Shown: positions 8,104 through 15,016 of the stretch, piece by piece | Position numbering within the stretch: the first letter of the stretch is position 1 | Layout of the letters: each line of letters begins with the position of its first letter | Source: an uncultured Pseudomonadota bacterium | Lineage (GTDB): Bacteria; Myxococcota_A; Bradymonadia; Bradymonadales; Bradymonadaceae | Assembly: GCA_913057905.1 (NCBI GenBank) | Contig: CAJXPB010000007.1 | Location: forward strand, 1-57,806 | Direction of reading: 5' to 3' | Length of the DNA stretch: 57,806 bases | Notes under the pieces: generated by a model | Seen by the model: only the letters and a program-made list of their open reading frames with translations | Told to the model about the DNA's origin: nothing | The model's database searches: none | Program-made: the position numbers and the translations under genes

Positions 8104-10164
8104 ATGGATTTTGAACTCGACCAACTCAACGAAAAGCAGCGCGAAGCCGTCGAACACGTCGACGGACCGTTGTTGATCCTTGCGGGGGCCGGCAGCGGCA
8201 AGACCCGGGTGATCACCAACCGGGTGGCCTACCTGATGCAGTACGGGATCGACCCGTCGAACATTCTGGCGCTGAGTTTCACCAACAAGGCCGCCGACGA
8301 GATGCGCGAGCGGGTCGCCGAGTTGACCGGCCCGGAGATGGCCGAAGACGTCCACCTGTCGACCTTCCATAGCCTGGGCGCCAACATTCTGCGCCGCGAC
8401 ATCGACGTGTTGGGCTACAAGCGGCCCTTCACGATTCTGGATCAGGCCGACCAACTGACGGTGGTCGAAGATGCGATGGACGACCTGAACCTGGATACCT
8501 CCGAAATTCAGCCGCGCGATATCCTGACGCTGATCAGCAAGGCGAAGATGGCCTTTGCAGAGCCGGGGGAGATGGAGGAGCTGAAGTACAACCCGCTGCG
8601 GCGGTTCGCCCAGAAGATTTACAAACACTACACGCGGGCGCTTCGGGGGCTAAACGCCGTCGACTTCGACGACCTGCTGTGCATGCCCGTCCAGCTCTTC
8701 GAGGAGAGCGAGCGCATCCGGCAGAAGTACGGCGACCGGTTCCAGTACGTGATGGTCGACGAGTACCAGGACACCAACGAGACGCAGCTTTTGATGCTTC
8801 AGAAGTTGGTGCGGGACCACCAGAACATCTGCGTGGTCGGCGACGACGACCAATCGATCTACGGGTTCCGCGGCGCCGTCGCCGAAAACATCCTGTCGTT
8901 CGAGAAGGAATTCGAAGACACAAAGGTCATCAAACTGGAGCAAAACTACCGCTCGACAAACACGATTCTGGACGCCGCCAACGGGCTGATCGCCAACAAC
9001 GCATTCCGCAAGGACAAGGAGCTCTGGAGCGCCCAGGGTGAAGGCGAGCCGGTCACCTACGTGGAGTGCGAGGACGGCGAGGAGGAGGCCGACTACGTGG
9101 CCGCCGAGATAGAGCGGATGCGGACCGAGCAACAGTTGGCGTGGAACGATATGGCGATCCTCTATCGGGTCAACCCGCAGTCCCGGGCTTTTGAGAAGGC
9201 CCTCCAACGCTACGGAATCCCCTTCGAGGTGCGGGGCTCGACCGAGTTTTTCGACCGTCGCGAGGTCAAGGACTTCGTCGCCTACCTGAAGGCCGTGCTC
9301 AACCCGGACGACGAGATCAGCATGCGCCGCATCGTCAATGTGCCCCGGCGCGGCATCGGGCCGACCCGCATGTCACGCATCAGCGACCTGGCCCGCGAGG
9401 ACAACTCCTCGTTTTTCGACGCGCTCAAGAAGGTCGCCGACGACCCCGACGCCATCGAGGGCATGAACCACTCGTCGGCGACCAAGTTGCGCCAGTTCGT
9501 CGAGACGATCTCGGAGTTTCACGAGCGGTTGATCGAGGTCGACGACTCCGACGGGCCGACGGCGGAGGTGTGCGAGCAACTCCTCGAGCGCGTCCACCTG
9601 GTCGACCACGTCCGCAGCCAGGAGGACAACGACCGACGGGCCCGCGAGCGAATCGACAACCTGGAGGAGGTCGTCGCGTCGATCCGTGAGTTCGATGCCA
9701 ACTCCGACCAATCGGTGCGGACATTCCTGGAGCGGATGGCGCTGGACAGCCACCGGATGGGCAAGGATTCGGAGGCGAAGAATGCGGTGCAACTGATGAC
9801 CTTTCACTCCTCGAAGGGCCTGGAGTTTCCGGCGGTCTTTTGCGTGGGCATGGAGGAGCACTACATCCCCCACTCCCAGAGTATCGGCCGCGAGGAGGAC
9901 CTCGCTGAAGAACGCCGACTCGCGTACGTCGGATTGACACGGGCCCAGCAGTACTTGACGCTGACCTCCGCCAAAAAGCGGGTGCGCTACGGCCAAGAGC
10001 TGGAACGAGAGCCCTCTCGGTTCCTGGAAGAACTCCCCGACGAGACGGTCGTCACGGGCCGGGCTCGAGACCGCGAGAGCATGGTCGAAAAACGGGCCGA
10101 ACGAAACGAAAAGCACCTGGATGAGTTCAAAAACATGATCGAAGGGTGGCAAGAAGACGGCTGA
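8104..10164 (+). CDS. rep: UvrD/Rep-family 3'-5' DNA helicase
   Basis: The product has 686 residues, close to E. coli Rep (673). Superfamily 1A motifs appear in order: Walker A GAGSGKT (residues 28-34), the motif Ia region LSFTNKAADEM, Walker B VDEYQDTNE, motif III GDDDQSIYGFRGA, motif IV QNYRST, motif V MTFHSSKGLEFP and motif VI RRLAYVGLTRAQ. The protein ends soon after EPSRFLEELP, as Rep does, without the C-terminal extension typical of PcrA and UvrD. These enzymes unwind DNA ahead of stalled forks and strip proteins from DNA. The ATG at 8104 is preferred over GTG at 8095 because AAGGTGAGA forms its ribosome site. PcrA remains possible. Confidence 0.9.
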   Translation: MDFELDQLNEKQREAVEHVDGPLLILAGAGSGKTRVITNRVAYLMQYGIDPSNILALSFTNKAADEMRERVAELTGPEMAEDVHLSTFHSLGANILRRDIDVLGYKRPFTILDQADQLTVVEDAMDDLNLDTSEIQPRDILTLISKAKMAFAEPGEMEELKYNPLRRFAQKIYKHYTRALRGLNAVDFDDLLCMPVQLFEESERIRQKYGDRFQYVMVDEYQDTNETQLLMLQKLVRDHQNICVVGDDDQSIYGFRGAVAENILSFEKEFEDTKVIKLEQNYRSTNTILDAANGLIANNAFRKDKELWSAQGEGEPVTYVECEDGEEEADYVAAEIERMRTEQQLAWNDMAILYRVNPQSRAFEKALQRYGIPFEVRGSTEFFDRREVKDFVAYLKAVLNPDDEISMRRIVNVPRRGIGPTRMSRISDLAREDNSSFFDALKKVADDPDAIEGMNHSSATKLRQFVETISEFHERLIEVDDSDGPTAEVCEQLLERVHLVDHVRSQEDNDRRARERIDNLEEVVASIREFDANSDQSVRTFLERMALDSHRMGKDSEAKNAVQLMTFHSSKGLEFPAVFCVGMEEHYIPHSQSIGREEDLAEERRLAYVGLTRAQQYLTLTSAKKRVRYGQELEREPSRFLEELPDETVVTGRARDRESMVEKRAERNEKHLDEFKNMIEGWQEDG

Positions 10165-10262
10165 CATTTGAGAATCGACGGAATGCGCCGTCGGTCGGTT
10201 GACGTTGTCAGCCACGTCATCTGCGGACCCTCTCCATTCTCTGTACTCTCAACTCACACACC

Positions 10263-11027
10263 ATGGACCGACGCCAATTCCTCGCCGGCCTGGGGCTCTC
10301 GGGACTCGGACTCGCCATCCCGTCGAGCCTTCGGGCTCTTGGAGATTCCTCCGACGTCACGATCGGTCGCCTCAACTACGGCGCCGCCGGCTGGGATGTG
10401 CGCGACTCCGGGATCCGCCGGCTGTTGCAGGAGGTCGAGAAGCGCACGTCGGTGTCGGTCAACCCCGATTACCCGACGTTGACCCTCCAGCAGGAGGCGT
10501 TGTTCGAGCATCCGATGGTCGCGATGTTCGGGGACCGCGGCTTCGATCCCCTGCCCGTGGACCGACTCAAACGACTCCGGACCTATCTTCAGTCCGGCGG
10601 GTTCCTGGTCGTGGATTCCTCCGAGGGGGTACGAAACGGACCCTTCTTTCAATCGGTCAAGCGGGACCTGAGCCGTATCTTTCCGGACCGAGATCTGGCG
10701 CCGATCGGTGGCGACCACGTCACGCATAAGGCATTTTACCTGATCGACGAGCCGGTGGGGCGACTCTCGATCAGCGACTCGATGCTCGGCATCTCGGACG
10801 GCGACCGGCTCCTCGCCGTCGTCTCTCAAAACGACATCTTCGGCGCTCTGGCCCGCGACAACTTCGGCAACTGGGAGTACGACGTGCGTCCCGGCGGGGA
10901 GCAGCAACGGGAGATGGCCTTTCGGCTCGGGATCAATCTGGTGATGTATGCCCTGTGCGTGAACTACAAGGCCGACCAAGTGCACGTGCCCTTCATTCTC
11001 AAGCGCCGCAAGTGGAAGGTCGACTGA
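10263..11027 (+). CDS. DUF4159 domain protein with twin-arginine signal
   Basis: The product has 254 residues. The N-terminus MDRRQFLAGLGLSG looks like a twin-arginine export signal. The rest matches the DUF4159 type by eye: a GAAGWDVRDSGIRRLLQEVEKRT start, a central HPMVAMFGDRG segment, LRTYLQSGGFLVVDSSEG, and a C-terminal GINLVMYALCVNYKADQVH. Members of this group resemble class I glutamine-amidotransferase-like folds and occur beside VWA-domain membrane proteins. Here the next gene starts four bases after the stop and is such a protein, so the two almost certainly work together. Function is unknown; an envelope assembly or stress role is inferred from context. Confidence 0.8.
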   Translation: MDRRQFLAGLGLSGLGLAIPSSLRALGDSSDVTIGRLNYGAAGWDVRDSGIRRLLQEVEKRTSVSVNPDYPTLTLQQEALFEHPMVAMFGDRGFDPLPVDRLKRLRTYLQSGGFLVVDSSEGVRNGPFFQSVKRDLSRIFPDRDLAPIGGDHVTHKAFYLIDEPVGRLSISDSMLGISDGDRLLAVVSQNDIFGALARDNFGNWEYDVRPGGEQQREMAFRLGINLVMYALCVNYKADQVHVPFILKRRKWKVD

Positions 11028-11031
11028 ACCG

Positions 11032-13413
11032 ATGCTGAACTGGGAACTCTACAACGACGGCGACCTGCTGTGGCTGGGCGACTGGTCGCTCCCGTGGCTG
11101 ATTGCCCTGGCGATCCTGGGTGTACTGGTCATCGGCATCAGCGCGTACGACCTGCGCTCGATGCCCGGTCGGCGCCGATGGACGCTGGTGGCGCTGCGCG
11201 GGGCTGTCTACGCCTTTGCGGTCGGGCTCTTGTTGGAGCCGGCCGTCGATCTCAAGCACGTCACGAAGGTCAAAAACGATGTCGCGGTCCTGGTCGATAC
11301 CAGTCGCACGATGGAGCTGCGCACGGTCGAGGGCGGCACGCGCTTCGAGCGTGTCGGCGAAGCATTGAAGGCCTTCGAATCGACGGTCGAACAACGCGGC
11401 AGCGAACACGAGTTTCACTTCTACGGCTACGACGGAGAGCTGCAATCGAGCTCGCGGGGCGCCCTCGCCGAGGCCGACGCCGACGGCAACGCTTCGAACC
11501 TGACGGGAGCGCTCGAGAAGGTCTCCGAAGAATTCAAGTCCAGCGATCTCGGCGGAGTCGTCGTCATTTCCGACGGCATCGACACCGGATCGATCGGCCA
11601 ACGGGTGCCGCCCGGAGAGACGTTGGATGAAGCCACCCGGCAGCTCCTCGCGTCGCTGGAGGCGCCGGTCAACACCGTGGCCGCCGCGACCGACGACGGT
11701 ATCAAGGACGTGGCCATCGCCGAGGTCCGCCACGACGACTTCGCGTTCGTCCACAACAAGGTCAGCATTGAAGTAACGGTTCAGGTTGTGGGCATGGGAG
11801 AGACGTCGTTCCCCGTGCAGCTTCGACGCCGCGGTGAGTTGCTTCAGACGCGCACCGTGGAGGTAAAACCGGAAAAGCGCCGCTACGACCTGACCTTTGA
11901 GTTCGTGCCCAAGGAGATCGGTAAGGAGATCTATTCGGTCTCGGCCCCGGAATTTTCCGGCGAAGCGCTGCTGACGAACAATCTGTCGCACTTTCTGCAA
12001 AACGTCATCCGCGACAAGATCCGGGTGCTGCAGGTCGTCGGACAGCCGAGCTGGGACGAACGATTCCTGCGGCGTTTCTTAAAGGAGAACTCGAACGTCG
12101 ACCTGATCAGCTTCTTCATTCTGCGGACCAGCTCCAACGTCAATCTGGTGACGCCGGATGAATTGAGCCTGATTCCATTCCCGACCCGCGAGTTGTTCGA
12201 GCAGGAGCTCGGCAGCTTCGACCTGGTGATCTTCCAGAACTTCAACTTCGGGCCGTACAACGTGGCGCGATACCTGCCCGAGATCGCCAAGTACGTCAAA
12301 GACGGCGGCGGATTCGCGATGATCGGCGGCGACAAATCGTTCGCCAGCGGCGGCTACGCCGACACGCCCATCGAAGACATCTTGCCCGTCGAGTTGCCGT
12401 CGAGTCGCCAGCCGAGCGCGGTCATCAACCTGGAGGATTTCCGACCCGAGCTGACCGACGCGGGCCGCCGCCACCCCATCACACAACTCGCATTTGACCC
12501 GGAGGCCAACCGCAAGATCTGGGACTCGCTGCCCAAACTGCGGGGCACCAACGTCGTCGCCGGCCCCAAGCCTGGCGCCACGGTCCTGGCTCGTCATCCC
12601 ACACTGCGCCGTGCAGGCGGCAAGATGCCGGTCCTGACCATCTCGAATGCCGGCGATGGCCGCGTGATGGCGCTGACCTCCGATTCGACCTGGAGGTGGG
12701 GCTTCGAGAACGTCGGTCAGGGCGGGACGCCGCGCGAATACTCGGTCTTTTGGAACAGCGCCATCCGGTGGCTGATCAAAGACCCGGAGCTGAAGCTCAT
12801 CCAGGTCGACATCCCCGAGGAGAACTACGCCCCGGGTTCGTCGCTCAAGGCGAATGTTCGACTCTCGAAGCCCGACTACCGCCCGGCCCGCAACGTCGAT
12901 GGTCGACTCGAGATGTCCTATCGACCCTTCGAGTCGCTGGAGAATCGAAACGAGGCGGGCGACGCCTCGGCCACACCGACGATGCGCGGCAGCGCGAGTG
13001 CCGAACGGAAGGCAAACGACATCCAGCGGACGTTTACGACCGACCACGAAGGTCGCCATTCGGCCTCGCTTCCCGTCGAGGCTCCGGGAATCTACCGGGT
13101 GACGGCCCGGACCGAGACCGAAGCGGGCCAACTCGAGGACTCGGACATCACCCTGTCGACCGCTGACGTGGAGGAACTGCGCCAGATCGTGCCGCGCGAC
13201 GACCTGCTCGATGCGATGGCCCGGGCGACCGACGGTACTTTTTCGGTCCTCCCGAACTTCGACCCGTCGGATCTCGTCTTCGATGCCTCGGAACGCGTCG
13301 AGATCAACCGCCGGAAGGTCATCCACCTTTGGGATTCGGTCGTCGTCTTCGGGATCATTCTGGTCCTGCTCGCCGTGGAATGGACCCTGCGCCGCCAGTG
13401 GGGTCGTCTGTAG
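11032..13413 (+). CDS. membrane protein with VWA and glutamine-amidotransferase-like domains
   Basis: The product has 793 residues. It has two N-terminal transmembrane helices (about residues 20-40 and 55-72) and one at the C-terminus (VVVFGIILVLLAVEW). A von Willebrand A-like domain begins at DVAVLVDTSRTME, a degenerate metal site with DTS where DxSxS is usual, and includes GVVVISDGIDTG. A beta-rich region follows, then a large amidotransferase-like domain (VLQVVGQPSWDERFLRRFLKE... FAMIGGDKSFASGGYADTPIEDILPVELP). This domain order is typical of the membrane partner of DUF4159/MoxR-associated clusters. It starts four bases after the DUF4159 gene and is probably translationally coupled with it. 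No MoxR ATPase gene is in the window. Confidence 0.85.
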   Translation: MLNWELYNDGDLLWLGDWSLPWLIALAILGVLVIGISAYDLRSMPGRRRWTLVALRGAVYAFAVGLLLEPAVDLKHVTKVKNDVAVLVDTSRTMELRTVEGGTRFERVGEALKAFESTVEQRGSEHEFHFYGYDGELQSSSRGALAEADADGNASNLTGALEKVSEEFKSSDLGGVVVISDGIDTGSIGQRVPPGETLDEATRQLLASLEAPVNTVAAATDDGIKDVAIAEVRHDDFAFVHNKVSIEVTVQVVGMGETSFPVQLRRRGELLQTRTVEVKPEKRRYDLTFEFVPKEIGKEIYSVSAPEFSGEALLTNNLSHFLQNVIRDKIRVLQVVGQPSWDERFLRRFLKENSNVDLISFFILRTSSNVNLVTPDELSLIPFPTRELFEQELGSFDLVIFQNFNFGPYNVARYLPEIAKYVKDGGGFAMIGGDKSFASGGYADTPIEDILPVELPSSRQPSAVINLEDFRPELTDAGRRHPITQLAFDPEANRKIWDSLPKLRGTNVVAGPKPGATVLARHPTLRRAGGKMPVLTISNAGDGRVMALTSDSTWRWGFENVGQGGTPREYSVFWNSAIRWLIKDPELKLIQVDIPEENYAPGSSLKANVRLSKPDYRPARNVDGRLEMSYRPFESLENRNEAGDASATPTMRGSASAERKANDIQRTFTTDHEGRHSASLPVEAPGIYRVTARTETEAGQLEDSDITLSTADVEELRQIVPRDDLLDAMARATDGTFSVLPNFDPSDLVFDASERVEINRRKVIHLWDSVVVFGIILVLLAVEWTLRRQWGRL

Positions 13414-13508
13414 GTTCAACGCCGGCATCGAGCGACGGTGGACATTCCCCGAACGCCGAACTAACGTCCCGCGGCGTCGAAAACTCCCCTCTTCAACGCA
13501 GAGTATGT

Positions 13509-14213
13509 ATGCCGAAAGTCTACTACGGGACCGATGATTCCAGCGAGAGCTGGGAGACCCATTTCGAACAGTCGACGGCGATGGAACTGGACATGGAACG
13601 GTTCGAGAATGAACCGAATGCATCGACCCTGCACCAGTGGCAGGTCGAATCGCCCAGCGGCTTTTGTTTCATATTGCACGCCGACCCTCAGGTGAGAGTC
13701 CGACTGGATGCCCTGGCCGGCCCCGACGCCGAGCCCTCCGTCGACGATGCCCTTCTGGAGGCCTGGGACCGCACACTTCAGCGCGCCGACTCTCTCGGCG
13801 CGAAGGCGATCCTGCTGAAGACGCCCGGGTCGCTGACGCCCGGCGACGCCAACCGCGCGCTACTCGATGCCTTCGCCGACGCCGTCGGCCCGGACACCGG
13901 TCCGGAGATCATCTGGGAGCCCTCGGGCATGTGGACCATCGAACAGACCATCGATGCCGGAAAGGAGGCGGGGCTTGTGCCCGCCTACAACCCGTTTATG
14001 GCGCGTCGCGAAGAGGTCGAATTCACCCACGGCGACGCCGCGTTCATCATCACCGAGCGCGCCGCCATGCGCCGCCAGTTCGACACCTTCGACTTCGAAA
14101 ACCTGTTGAGCTGGACCCAGAAGTACGACCGGCTGTTCTGCATGATGCGCGGCCGCCATCGCTGGGCGCACGTAGATCACATGCGGACGGCCATCGAGCA
14201 CGTCGAAAGGTAG
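13509..14213 (+). CDS. conserved hypothetical, DUF72-like by weak resemblance
   Basis: The product has 234 residues from the ATG at 13509. Upstream in-frame sequence is discarded because it overlaps the 3' end of the VWA gene. The pattern of strands and helices (SPSGFCFILHADPQ, DSLGAKAILLKTPGSLTPG, GPEIIWEPSGMWTIEQTID, GLVPAYNPF) fits an alpha/beta barrel of the DUF72 type, where a protein segment is followed by LGP..FQLP and W-R-rich motifs. Key conserved residues cannot be confirmed by eye. Function is unknown. A long possible hairpin begins about 20 bases after its stop. Confidence 0.6.
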   Translation: MPKVYYGTDDSSESWETHFEQSTAMELDMERFENEPNASTLHQWQVESPSGFCFILHADPQVRVRLDALAGPDAEPSVDDALLEAWDRTLQRADSLGAKAILLKTPGSLTPGDANRALLDAFADAVGPDTGPEIIWEPSGMWTIEQTIDAGKEAGLVPAYNPFMARREEVEFTHGDAAFIITERAAMRRQFDTFDFENLLSWTQKYDRLFCMMRGRHRWAHVDHMRTAIEHVER

Positions 14214-14215
14214 GT

Positions 14216-14652
14216 TTCCGCAGATGGTCACCCCGGTCTCGCGCCGCATGGCGGCGCAGCGAACCGGGGCTATCTTGCGGCGTGTCGCGCCCTCCAGGCG
14301 CGCCGCCGCGACACCGTCGTACCTCGTACGTCCTACGCGAGACGGGCCTACGCGGGCGCACACCTTTACGGATTTTGCCGAACATGGTATCGTTCGTGCA
14401 CGGACTTGAGAGGGCGAACGTGTCGGCTCCGAGTCGATAATCGTTCGACGTTTGGGCTTCCCTTTGGGCCAGTGCCGCTGATCTCTCCGCTTTTGTATCT
14501 GCGCACGCCCCGCCCTGACGCTTGATTCCGACCGCCGCCCCGGTCCGCCGTACGTCACGCTTTCGGTGGCCTGCGCCAGAGGAGACGGTGTGCGATGCCC
14601 CGTGCCCTTCGCTTCTGGCTGCCTCGGTGCCGACATCCCCAGGAGGTTGCCC
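14216..14652 (+). other. gene-free structured stretch, possible RNA or decayed DNA
   Basis: About 440 bases contain no convincing reading frame. Two GC-rich hairpins sit at the start: CCCCGGT at about 14231-14237 pairs with ACCGGGG about 25 bases later with a further CGCCGC/GCGGCG stem inside, and GTGTCGCG near 14282 pairs with CGCGACAC near 14307. The rest has mixed composition with no long repeat. It does not show the conserved cores of RNase P RNA, tmRNA, SRP RNA or 6S RNA. It may hold the terminator of the upstream gene plus a long leader of the small gene at 14653. Confidence 0.4.
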
Positions 14653-14871
14653 ATGACAGAATCCGTCGATTCCAACGCCGAGAACCTCGATGATTTGATC
14701 GATCGGATCGAAGATCAACTCTCCAGCCTCGACGAACGTCAGGAGGACCTGCAGCGCAAGATCGAGCTGAAGCGAAAGCGGGTCCGCGAGATCAACGAGA
14801 CGATCGCGAATCTGGATGAGATCGAGTCCGATATCGACGAGACGAGCCTCGACCAACCCGCCGAGGATTGA
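14653..14871 (+). CDS. small coiled-coil protein of 72 residues
   Basis: An excellent AGGAGG ribosome site (14641-14646) lies six bases before the ATG at 14653. The product is one long charged helix (NLDDLIDRIEDQLSSLDERQ... LQRKIELKRKRVREINETI) with an acidic tail. It resembles the 51-residue product at 1115-1270 in an ungapped alignment, including the LxxxxER...L...KxELK spacing, so both probably belong to one family. Function is unknown; dimerising coiled coils of this size often regulate or tether a larger partner. It is followed by a hairpin and then the alaS promoter, so it is probably a single-gene unit. Confidence 0.75.
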   Translation: MTESVDSNAENLDDLIDRIEDQLSSLDERQEDLQRKIELKRKRVREINETIANLDEIESDIDETSLDQPAED

Positions 14872-14907
14872 CCGACGGCCGCGCCGGCCGGCTCGAACCG
14901 ACTGTCC

Positions 14908-14932
14908 GGGGACCTGCATCCGCCGGGTCCCC
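14908..14932 (+). terminator. hairpin terminator candidate after the small coiled-coil gene
   Basis: GGGGACC (14908-14914) pairs with GGTCCCC (14926-14932) around an 11-base loop, 37 bases after the stop. Downstream bases are CT-rich (GCAGCTTCCTACCTT) without a pure T-run, so termination efficiency is uncertain. Confidence 0.4.
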
Positions 14933-14945
14933 GCAGCTTCCTACC

Positions 14946-14974
14946 TTGTCACGGGGTGAGTTCGCGATTATAGC
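14946..14974 (+). promoter_or_regulatory. sigma70-like promoter of alaS
   Basis: TTGTCA (14946-14951, five of six) and TATAGC (14969-14974, four of six) are separated by 17 bases. Transcription would begin near 14981, giving a leader of roughly 36 bases. GGTGAG (14955-14960) and CTCACC (14987-14992) form an inverted repeat spanning the -10 region that could be an operator. Confidence 0.5.
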
Positions 14975-15016
14975 TACTCGTCCGATCTCACCGCCGAAAA
15001 CACCATCGTGACGACC

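Noticed and set aside
10176..10193. Hairpin CGACGG-N6-CCGTCG after the helicase as a terminator
   Set aside because: The stem is only six bases and no T-run follows, so it is not listed as a terminator.
14224..14409. Short 61-residue open frame starting just after the 13509 gene
   Set aside because: It crosses strong hairpins, has no ribosome site and its composition is not that of neighbouring genes.
14216..14652. RNase P RNA, tmRNA, SRP RNA or 6S RNA
   Set aside because: The conserved cores expected for these RNAs could not be found on either strand by reading. The region is kept only as an unexplained stretch.
14933..15016. T-box or amino-acid riboswitch ahead of alaS
   Set aside because: The leader is only about 36 bases after the predicted start of transcription and has no T-box sequence.
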